Source: JAASSS01 sp021767745
GTDB lineage: Bacteria; Pseudomonadota; Gammaproteobacteria; UBA5335
NCBI GenBank assembly: GCA_034189165.1
Contig: JAXHVN010000042.1
Location: 1 to 14,325 of the forward strand
Direction: 5' to 3'
Length of the DNA: 14,325 bases
This document shows, piece by piece, positions 6,616-12,761 of this stretch. The first letter of the stretch is position 1. Every line of letters begins with the position of its first letter. The notes under the pieces are model-generated. The model ran no database searches. It saw only the letters and a program-made list of their open reading frames with translations, and was not told the DNA's origin. Position numbers and translations under genes: made by a program.

Positions 6616-7851
6616 ATGAACGAGTTTCTCGCCTACTTCCGCTTTAGCGGCCCTTTCATCGCGCTGGTCTACACGCTGTGGCTGTTCGTCACAGGAAGTG
6701 TCGATATGACGTGGCTGCTGCTCGGGATCGTGCCGGTCATCCTGTTGCTGGAAGCCACGCTCGGCGAATCCCACGACGTGCACCCCTACCGCCACCAGGG
6801 CGTCTTCGTGGCGGCGATGTATGTGTTCGTGGGCGCAACGCTGCTGCTGTTCACGCTGTTCGTCTGGATGCTGGCGTACGGCTATCGCGGGATCGACCTG
6901 CTCTGGCTGGGCCGCGGTGTCGAGGCGCTGACCGGCTTCGACATGCGCGCCGCTCATGCCGATGACGATTGGACGAACTACCTGGCGGCGGCGCTCGCGG
7001 TGGCCGTGCTGAACGGCTTCAGCGCCATCGGCCTGGGCCACGAACTCGGCCATCGCACCGGCGATACCGTGGCGCATGCGATTTCCCGCTTCGCCGGCGT
7101 GACCTGCGGCTTCACCTACTACGCGATCGAGCACCCGCTTGGGCATCACGAAACGGTCGGGACCCCTTACGACTCCAGCACGGCGCTGCGTGGGGAGTCC
7201 GTGTATGGCTATTTTCTGCGGACCAGCAAACATGACTACACCGCTGCCTGGGAGATCGAGAGCGAGCGTATGCGGCGCCTCGGCAAGCCAGTGATCCACT
7301 GGCAGAACCGTCTGCTGCAGGGCTGGGCCGGTGAGGCCGCACTCGCGCTGGCGATCGTGCTGGTGGCGGGGCCGATGGGACTGATGTGGGTGCTGCTTGC
7401 CGCGCTGGGTACGCATTTCGCCTACAAGGCCGGGACCTACCCGCAGCACTACGGCATCACGCGGGTACCCGGATCCACCGTCAAGGCCCACCATGCCTGG
7501 GACCCGGCGCACCGTTTCGACTTCTGGCTCTCGCTGGGCACGGTGCGGCACGCCAACCACCACGTGAACGGCGAGCTGGAGTACTGGAAGCTGGCGCTGC
7601 AGGAGCGTGGTGCCCGCATGCGCCTGGGCTTCATCGCTTCGATCCTGCTCGGGCTGATCCCGCCTCTGTGGCATCGCTACGCGACACCGCTGGTGATCGA
7701 ATGGGACGAACGGCTGGCAAGCCCGGAGGAACGCAAGATCGCCGCGGAGCACAGCGAGTGGACCGGCCGACCGGCCTTCGTTGCCCATGCGGCCCGCTTG
7801 CGGCAGCAGGCCGGCGACGATACGGATGCGGGCGAGATGGCACTCGCCTGA
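6616..7851 (+). CDS. AlkB-type membrane-bound diiron hydroxylase (alkane/aryl monooxygenase family)
   Basis: A 411-residue integral membrane protein. Hydrophobic segments lie near 12-27, 32-48, 63-88, 121-140, 238-268 and 337-352. The histidine boxes of the AlkB/XylM group are present: H142-E-L-G-H146, E172-H-P-L-G-H177-H178, Q-H278-Y-G and R-H312-A-N-H315-H316. Together they supply all nine histidines expected for the diiron site, facing the cytoplasm. The family inserts one oxygen atom into terminal C-H bonds of alkanes or methyl-aromatics, taking electrons from a rubredoxin or a ferredoxin-type reductase. Sequence around the boxes (HRTGD instead of HK, YPQHYGITR, RHANHHVNGELEYW) departs from classical AlkB, so the substrate is uncertain. 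No rubredoxin or reductase gene is nearby. GGAG at 6603-6606, 9 bases before ATG 6616, supports the start. It has its own control region and a terminator. Confidence 0.87.
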   Translation: MNEFLAYFRFSGPFIALVYTLWLFVTGSVDMTWLLLGIVPVILLLEATLGESHDVHPYRHQGVFVAAMYVFVGATLLLFTLFVWMLAYGYRGIDLLWLGRGVEALTGFDMRAAHADDDWTNYLAAALAVAVLNGFSAIGLGHELGHRTGDTVAHAISRFAGVTCGFTYYAIEHPLGHHETVGTPYDSSTALRGESVYGYFLRTSKHDYTAAWEIESERMRRLGKPVIHWQNRLLQGWAGEAALALAIVLVAGPMGLMWVLLAALGTHFAYKAGTYPQHYGITRVPGSTVKAHHAWDPAHRFDFWLSLGTVRHANHHVNGELEYWKLALQERGARMRLGFIASILLGLIPPLWHRYATPLVIEWDERLASPEERKIAAEHSEWTGRPAFVAHAARLRQQAGDDTDAGEMALA

Positions 7852-7890
7852 ACCGTGGCGGCCGCCGCGGCGCGGCAGCAGGCACAGATG

Positions 7891-7916
7891 AAAGGCCCCG
7901 CTCACGCGGGGCCTTT
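7891..7916. terminator. Bidirectional intrinsic terminator
   Basis: AAAGGCCCCGC (7891-7901) pairs with GCGGGGCCTTT (7906-7916) around the loop TCAC. The 11-bp GC-rich stem ends in A/T runs on both strands. It lies between the converging hydroxylase gene (stop 7851) and the PhoX-like gene (stop 7938), so it can end transcription from both sides. Confidence 0.9.
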
Positions 7917-7937
7917 CTGCAAGTGGCGGCAGGTCGT

Positions 7938-9458
7938 CTACAGCTTGCCCAGCCCCCAGGGACCGGTGATCGCGAAGGTGATACCGGGGGTCTGGATGTT
8001 CACGAACAACCAGCGGCCATCCGGGCTGTAGGTCGCCCCGGCGAACTCGCGGCCACGGAAGTCACCGGCCGAAGTACCGAGCGCTTCCAGCAGCTGGAAG
8101 GCAGCGCGATCCGTGATGCCGCCCGGCAGGCCGTTTGCCTGCAGCGCCTGGATCAGACGCCGCGGCTGCTCCCACAGCTCGACGTTATTCTCGGCGAAGT
8201 GGAAGATCTCTCCGTTTACCGTGAGGCCGCGCAGATCGCAGGGATAGCCACCGTCCTCGCACAGCAGCAGACCGCCGCGCGGGCTGACGGTGAGGTTGTC
8301 CGGGCTGTCCAGCAGCTCGACGCTGAAGGACTCGTACACCAGCCGCAGCACGCCGCGCGCCGGATCGTACTCCCACACCTGACCGAGATTCGAGTCACCG
8401 CCGCTGGTGGCCGTGAAGTAGATCTTGCCGGCGCCATACCAACAGCCTTCCAGCCGGGCGAAGACGGCGCCGCCCTTGTCGAAGCCCTGGCGATACACGC
8501 CGAGGTTATCCAGCTCGCCAGCCGGCGCACCGGGATTGGAGTGCGGCATGTCGGGGTCGTCGATCGTGACCCAAGCCACCGGGAAGCTGTCGTTGATCTC
8601 CAGGCCCGAACGCAGATCCCGCTGTGGGTCGCCGGCCACGGCCAGCATCTGCAGCGTACCGCCATCGACCAGACGGCCGGGTGTGTTCGGGATGAAGCGA
8701 TAGAAGCCGGCCGTCCCGCGATCCTCGGTCTGGTAGAGGATGCCGCTCTGCGGGTCCACCGCCACTGCCTCATGATAGAACCGGCCCATGGCCTTGAGCG
8801 GGACGGGCGCGGCGCGGCCTTCGACCGGCACCTCGAAGACGTAGCCGTGCGGCAGCTCGGCGTTGCCCTTCTCCGGGCCGTTCAGCGTTTCCTCGCAGGT
8901 CAGCCAGCTGCCCCAGGGCGTCGGGCCGCCGGCGCAGTTGCGCACGGTGCCGGCGATGCTGGGCACGCTGCCGAGGAAGGCCCCGGCCTCGGGGTCGAAG
9001 CGCAGCGAGGTCGTGCCACCGCCGCTGGCCTGTTCGTAGGTGATGGCGGCATCGCCGAAGCTGCCGCCGCTGGTGAGCTCGTGGTTGCGGATCAGCACGA
9101 CCTCGCCGTTCGGGCCGTCGAAGGCCGCCATGCCGTCATGGCCGCCGGGGGTGGGCGCACCGGAATCCAGCACATCGCCGGCCCAGCCGAAGGTCAGGTA
9201 GCGAAAGCCCTTCGGCAGCTTCAGCAGCGGCAGGCCGGTGGTGGCATCGAAAGTCGGATACAGCGGCCCGTAAGCGGGATCGACGCGCCCGGCCACGCGG
9301 CTCAGACGGTTGGCGCCACTCAGCGGACCGGGGGTGATGGCACGGCTGGCCAGGGCCTGCAGCGGCACGGCGGCAGCCACGGCCGCCACACCGGCGGCGG
9401 CACCGCCGCGACGCAGGAACTGCCGGCGGGCAGCATCGTGCTTGGAGTTGTCAGACAT
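7938..9458 (-). CDS. Tat-exported PhoX/DUF839-family protein (putative alkaline phosphatase)
   Basis: A 506-residue protein whose N-terminus has a twin-arginine signal (R11-R12-Q-F-L-R-R, then an alanine-rich core to about residue 38). It should be exported folded. The mature part is the PhoX/DUF839 beta-propeller, with VVLIRNHEL (120-128), GGGTTSLRFDP (146-156), NCAGGPTPWGSW-TCEE (174-190, Cys175), GRFYHEAV, GILYQTEDRG and LDSPDNLTVSPRGG. Known PhoX enzymes are iron- and calcium-dependent phosphatases. Many short DUF839 members are untested, so the phosphatase label is provisional. The ATG at 9458 is chosen because AGGAG (complement of 9465-9469) lies 6 bases upstream; the open frame further upstream has no such support. 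It is the last gene of a minus-strand series, 87 bp after the kinase-like gene. Part of the leader can pair with the ribosome binding site. Confidence 0.9.
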   Translation of the reverse strand: MSDNSKHDAARRQFLRRGGAAAGVAAVAAAVPLQALASRAITPGPLSGANRLSRVAGRVDPAYGPLYPTFDATTGLPLLKLPKGFRYLTFGWAGDVLDSGAPTPGGHDGMAAFDGPNGEVVLIRNHELTSGGSFGDAAITYEQASGGGTTSLRFDPEAGAFLGSVPSIAGTVRNCAGGPTPWGSWLTCEETLNGPEKGNAELPHGYVFEVPVEGRAAPVPLKAMGRFYHEAVAVDPQSGILYQTEDRGTAGFYRFIPNTPGRLVDGGTLQMLAVAGDPQRDLRSGLEINDSFPVAWVTIDDPDMPHSNPGAPAGELDNLGVYRQGFDKGGAVFARLEGCWYGAGKIYFTATSGGDSNLGQVWEYDPARGVLRLVYESFSVELLDSPDNLTVSPRGGLLLCEDGGYPCDLRGLTVNGEIFHFAENNVELWEQPRRLIQALQANGLPGGITDRAAFQLLEALGTSAGDFRGREFAGATYSPDGRWLFVNIQTPGITFAITGPWGLGKL

Positions 9459-9462
9459 TGAA

Positions 9463-9514
9463 CGCTCCTGAATAGGGTCGACGGGTGAAGAGCCCGCCCA
9501 GCCTGACAGGAGCG
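9463..9514 (-). promoter_or_regulatory. Inverted repeat that can mask the ribosome binding site of the PhoX-like gene
   Basis: On the mRNA strand, CGCTCCTG (9514-9507) is perfectly complementary to CAGGAGCG (9470-9463), which contains the AGGAG Shine-Dalgarno site. The 36-base loop lies between them, and the ATG follows 4 bases after the second arm. The pairing would hide the ribosome binding site. The intergenic gap is only 87 bp, so this structure fills much of it. Confidence 0.45.
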
Positions 9515-9545
9515 CGTGTACCGGCCGTGGCGCCGGCGTGACCAC

Positions 9546-10256
9546 TCAATGACGCAGCGACTCCCGGTCCTGTGCGCCGCGCCGCAGGGCCGCGGCGGCC
9601 GAGTCGTCGAGGTCCAGCGCCGCTGCCCAGGCGCCGAGATCCGGCCGCCGCCCACGCCGCGGCCACGGGGCGACCAGCGCCGTCGGCTCGGCCAGCACCA
9701 CACGCAGCGCATGCCCGGGCGCGGCTTCCACGCGCCAGGCAGCAGGATCGGCCGCGGTGAGCGCCAGCCCCACCGCGTGCAGCCGCGCCAGCGCCTCGCC
9801 GAGCGTGATCAGCGCGTCGTTCCGGCGCGCCCCATCCGGCGCCAGCTGCCCGCCATCGGCCGCGGCGGCGAGGAAGTCCGACAGCGGACGGCCAGGGGCT
9901 TCGCGCCACACGAGGAAAGGCAGCCCTGCCACCCGGCCCTGCAGCAGGGCCGGCGGCGCGGCCACGCCGGCAGCGATCAGCCGGCTGAGGCGCGCCGCGA
10001 GGGCAGCGGCAGGATCGCGCAGGCGCTGCTGCCAGCGCCGCCGGCCACCGCCACGGAAGATCAGCGCGCGGAACGGGCGCGTCGTACGGCTGCGGGCCTC
10101 GAGCCGCTGCGCATCGGCGTGCAGGAGCTGCCAGCCGGGCGCGCTGCCGTGTTCGAGCAGCTGGCGCAGCGCCTCGATCAAGGCGCGATGGTAGTTGGCA
10201 TCCGCCTCCAGCGCCGCGCCGGTCTGCTCATCCAGTAATTGCCCCGGATCGGTCAT
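9546..10256 (-). CDS. Kinase-fold protein of Kdo/WaaP-InaA type, apparently without catalytic residues
   Basis: A 236-residue protein I can place only by pattern. RALIFRGGGRRRWQQRL (63-79), LSRLIAAGVAAPPALL (90-105) and GLPFLVWREAPGRPLSDFL (111-129) follow the N-lobe order of lipopolysaccharide kinase-like proteins. LGEALARLHAVGL (152-164) matches the helix before the catalytic loop. The loop reads TAADPAAWRV (167-176) where HGDLHPxN is expected, and the metal-binding D-F/L-D is replaced by VVLAEP (186-191). RRPDLGAWAAAL (203-214) resembles the family's C-terminal end. Catalytic His/Asp, Asn and metal Asp therefore seem absent, pointing to a pseudokinase. The start is uncertain: ATG 10256 or ATG 10265, neither with a clear Shine-Dalgarno site. 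It lies about 30 bp after the UDP-glucuronate decarboxylase gene, which hints at a role linked to envelope sugars. That it is a gene is well supported; the fold is inference. Confidence 0.7.
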   Translation of the reverse strand: MTDPGQLLDEQTGAALEADANYHRALIEALRQLLEHGSAPGWQLLHADAQRLEARSRTTRPFRALIFRGGGRRRWQQRLRDPAAALAARLSRLIAAGVAAPPALLQGRVAGLPFLVWREAPGRPLSDFLAAAADGGQLAPDGARRNDALITLGEALARLHAVGLALTAADPAAWRVEAAPGHALRVVLAEPTALVAPWPRRGRRPDLGAWAAALDLDDSAAAALRRGAQDRESLRH

Positions 10257-10288
10257 CCCCGGCATCTTCGGGGCTGCGGGCGGACGGC

Positions 10289-11269
10289 TCAAGCGCCGGC
10301 GGCCACGGGCATCGGACCACGGGCGAGCAGCGCGTCGAAATAGGCGATGGTCGGCACCAGACCCTGTGCCAACGGCACCTGCGGGCGCCAGGCCAGCACC
10401 TCGCGGGCCAGGCTGATGTCCGGCCGGCGCTGCTTCGGATCGTCCTGCGGCAGCGGCCGGTGCACGATGCGCGAGCCCGAGCCGGTCAGCTCGATCACCT
10501 GCGCCGCCAGTTCGGCGATGGTGAATTCGGCCGGATTGCCGAGGTTCACCGGACCGGTGAAGTCCGGCGACGAGTCCATCAGGCACAGCAGACCGCCGAT
10601 CAGGTCATCCACATAGCAGAACGAGCGCGTCTGGCTGCCATCGCCATAGACGGTGATGTCCTCGTCCCTGAGCGCCTGGACGATGAAGTTCGACACCACC
10701 CGGCCATCGTGCGGGTGCATGCGCGGGCCATAGGTGTTGAAGATCCGCGCTATCTTGATCTCCAGCCCGTGCTGGCGGCGATAGTCGCAGAACAGGGTTT
10801 CGGCGCAGCGCTTGCCCTCGTCGTAGCAGGCGCGTGGGCCGAGCGGGTTCACCCGACCCCAGTAGCCTTCCGGCTGCGGGTGCACCTGCGGATCGCCGTA
10901 CACCTCGCTGGTGGACGCCTGCAGGATCCGCGCCTGCACCCGCTTGGCCAGGCCCAGCATGTTGATGGCGCCATGCACGCTGGTCTTGGTGGTCTGCACC
11001 GGATCGAACTGATAGTGGATCGGCGAGGCCGGACAGGCGAGATTGAAGATGCGGTCGACCTCCACGTACAGCGGAAAGGTCACGTCGTGCCGCAACAGCT
11101 CGAACCCGGGCTGATCCCGCAGGTGCAGCACGCTCTCGCGCGCGCCGGTGAAGAAGTTGTCGACACACAGCACCTCGTGCCCGGCCTGCAGCAACCGCTC
11201 GCACAGATGGGAGCCGAGAAAGCCGGCACCGCCGGTCACCAGCACACGTTGCCGTTGAGAACTCTTCAC
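10289..11269 (-). CDS. UDP-glucuronate decarboxylase (UDP-xylose synthase), GTG start
   Basis: A 326-residue short-chain dehydrogenase of the extended NDP-sugar epimerase type. It has the NAD-binding GGAGFLG at 13-19, STSEVYGDP at 119-127 and the catalytic Y149-x-x-x-K153 in CYDEGKRCAET. The stretches FNLACPASPIHYQ, IARIFNTYGPRMHP-DGRVVSNFI and YGDGSQTRSF-YVDDL are typical of UDP-xylose synthases, which turn UDP-glucuronate into UDP-xylose using bound NAD+. UDP-xylose feeds surface polysaccharide or glycan synthesis in the cytoplasm. The start is taken as GTG at 11269-11267, because AGGAAGAG lies just upstream on the mRNA and the Rossmann strand begins right after it (MKSSQRQRVLVTGG). The frame continues upstream into the end of gdhA without family similarity. 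It is 40 bp after gdhA and just before the kinase-like gene. UDP-4-keto formation by a relative is possible but less likely. Confidence 0.9.
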   Translation of the reverse strand: MKSSQRQRVLVTGGAGFLGSHLCERLLQAGHEVLCVDNFFTGARESVLHLRDQPGFELLRHDVTFPLYVEVDRIFNLACPASPIHYQFDPVQTTKTSVHGAINMLGLAKRVQARILQASTSEVYGDPQVHPQPEGYWGRVNPLGPRACYDEGKRCAETLFCDYRRQHGLEIKIARIFNTYGPRMHPHDGRVVSNFIVQALRDEDITVYGDGSQTRSFCYVDDLIGGLLCLMDSSPDFTGPVNLGNPAEFTIAELAAQVIELTGSGSRIVHRPLPQDDPKQRRPDISLAREVLAWRPQVPLAQGLVPTIAYFDALLARGPMPVAAGA

Positions 11270-11309
11270 GATCGCTCTTCCTGTTGTTGCACCGCGCCTG
11301 CGGGCGTCT

Positions 11310-12653
11310 TCAGCCAACGCCCTGCGCCTGCATCGCCCGCGCCAGCCGGTCGAAGGCGGCCCGATTGGCGCCGGCGGCATAGTCCACCCGCCCATCCTCG
11401 CCCTCGCCAAATTCGACGCACCGCTCATGGATGGCCTGCATCACCTGCTGCAGCCGCGCGTCGAGCGTCTCGCGGGTCCACGGCAGGCGGCCTTCCTGCT
11501 GCGCCAGCTCGAAATCGGATACTGCCACGCCGCCGGCGTTGGCCGCCTTGCCCGGCACGCGGATGATGTCGGCGGCCGCCAATGCGTCCTCCGCACCGGG
11601 CTCGACCGGGCCGTTGGCACCCTCGATCAGCAGCCGGCAACCGCCCGCGGCGAGCGCCTCGACCTGCGCCCGGCCGATCTCGTTCTGCGTCGCACACGGC
11701 AGGGCCAGATCGCACTCGACCTCCCAGACCTCGCCATCGCCGACGTAATCGGCGGTGAGCGATCCGGCACAGTCGGCGAGGTGGCCGTAGTCGTCGAGCT
11801 TGGTTCGCTTGATCTGCGCCAGCTCTTCCGGCGCCAGGCCGTCGGGGAAGTGGCAGTAGCCGCGTGAGTCGGACAGCGCCAGCACCCGCGCCCCGAGCTG
11901 CAGACAGCGCTCGGCCGCGTGCAGGGCGACATTGCCGGCGCCGGAGATCACCACCCGCTGCCCCTCCAGCGACTGCTCCTGGCGCGCCAGCACGGCCCGG
12001 GCCATGTAGGCGACGCCGTAGCCGGTCGCCTCGGTGCGCAGCTTGCTGCCACCATAGCCCGGGCCCTTGCCGGTCAGGGCGCCGACGTGCAGACCGGTCA
12101 GCCGCCGGTACTGGCCGAACAGGAAGCCGATTTCCCGCTCGCCGACGTTCTCATCGCCCGCCGGCACATCCCGATCCGGACCGATGTAGGGCGCCAGGCG
12201 CGTCATGAAGGCCTGGCAGAAGCGCATGATTTCACCGGCCGAACGCCCTTCCGGATCGAAGTCCGCGCCACCCTTGGCACCGCCCAGCGGCAGGCCGGTC
12301 AGCGCGCCCTTGTAGGTCTGCTCCAGCGCCAGGAAGCGCAGCGTGTCGAGTTGCAGGCCGCGCTGGAAGCGCAGGCCGCCCTTGTAGGGGCCGAGCAGAT
12401 TGGCATGCTGGACCCGCCAGCCGCGCTGCAACTGCACCTGGCCCTCATCGTCCTCCCATTCCACAGTGAAGGTGTGCACCGCGTCCGGCAGGCTCAGGCG
12501 TTCGAGCAGGCGCAGCTTGCGCCACTCCTCACGCGCCTGATGGACCGGCATGAGGTCCCGCGCGATGCCGAGCGCAGTGGCATGAAACTGGCTGCACGCC
12601 GGAACGCGTTCTTCCAGCCAGCGGGCATAGTCGTCGATCGTGCGTGCCGGCAT
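11310..12653 (-). CDS. gdhA: Glutamate dehydrogenase, NADP-type hexameric family
   Basis: A 447-residue enzyme that interconverts 2-oxoglutarate plus ammonium with glutamate, linking carbon and nitrogen metabolism in the cytoplasm. Length equals the bacterial hexameric class. Substrate and catalytic lysines are visible: K91 in GPYKGGLRF, K115 in QTYKGALTG and K127 in GGAKGGADF. The catalytic D167 lies in PAGD. The coenzyme-binding domain has VISGAGNVA (235-243) and ends its second strand with SDSRG, which favours NADP(H). PGKAANAGGVAVS near the C-terminus is typical. The segment after the catalytic Asp reads D167-E-N-V-G-E-R-E, where most relatives have D-I-G-V-G-x-R-E. The ATG at 12653 is supported by N-terminal similarity rather than by a strong Shine-Dalgarno site. 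It is the first gene of a minus-strand series and diverges from the flavoprotein gene. Confidence 0.93.
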   Translation of the reverse strand: MPARTIDDYARWLEERVPACSQFHATALGIARDLMPVHQAREEWRKLRLLERLSLPDAVHTFTVEWEDDEGQVQLQRGWRVQHANLLGPYKGGLRFQRGLQLDTLRFLALEQTYKGALTGLPLGGAKGGADFDPEGRSAGEIMRFCQAFMTRLAPYIGPDRDVPAGDENVGEREIGFLFGQYRRLTGLHVGALTGKGPGYGGSKLRTEATGYGVAYMARAVLARQEQSLEGQRVVISGAGNVALHAAERCLQLGARVLALSDSRGYCHFPDGLAPEELAQIKRTKLDDYGHLADCAGSLTADYVGDGEVWEVECDLALPCATQNEIGRAQVEALAAGGCRLLIEGANGPVEPGAEDALAAADIIRVPGKAANAGGVAVSDFELAQQEGRLPWTRETLDARLQQVMQAIHERCVEFGEGEDGRVDYAAGANRAAFDRLARAMQAQGVG

Positions 12654-12761
12654 GGCATCTCGTAAGCATCAGGTTGAACATCTAGAGCAGCCGCCGGCGG
12701 CAGAAGTTCGGAACGTCGCGCCGGGAGGCCAGTCCAATCGCGGCAGCCGCAAGGAGCACCC
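12654..12761. other. Divergent intergenic region, gdhA and flavoprotein gene
   Basis: This 108-bp stretch must hold the start signals for both genes. AAGGAG at 12751-12756 is a strong ribosome binding site 5 bases before ATG 12762 and fixes the flavoprotein start. GCCGCCGGCGGC (12690-12701) is a perfect GC palindrome, and GTTC-G-GAAC lies at 12706-12714. I see no convincing -35/-10 pair on either strand. Confidence 0.5.

Noticed and set aside
6538..7905. 455-residue minus-strand open frame antisense to the hydroxylase
   Set aside because: Overlaps a protein with all histidine boxes; the antisense product is His/Gln/Arg-rich without domains.
7386..9461. 691-residue plus-strand open frame antisense to the PhoX-like gene
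   Set aside because: The frame begins inside the hydroxylase gene and crosses the strong terminator; the minus strand encodes a complete Tat-exported DUF839 protein.
10460..11566. Plus-strand open frame antisense to UDP-glucuronate decarboxylase
   Set aside because: Shadow of the minus-strand gene, without motif or ribosome binding site.
12690..12701. GCCGCCGGCGGC palindrome between gdhA and the flavoprotein gene
   Set aside because: Pure-GC palindromes are common at this base composition; no supporting promoter or regulator context was found.
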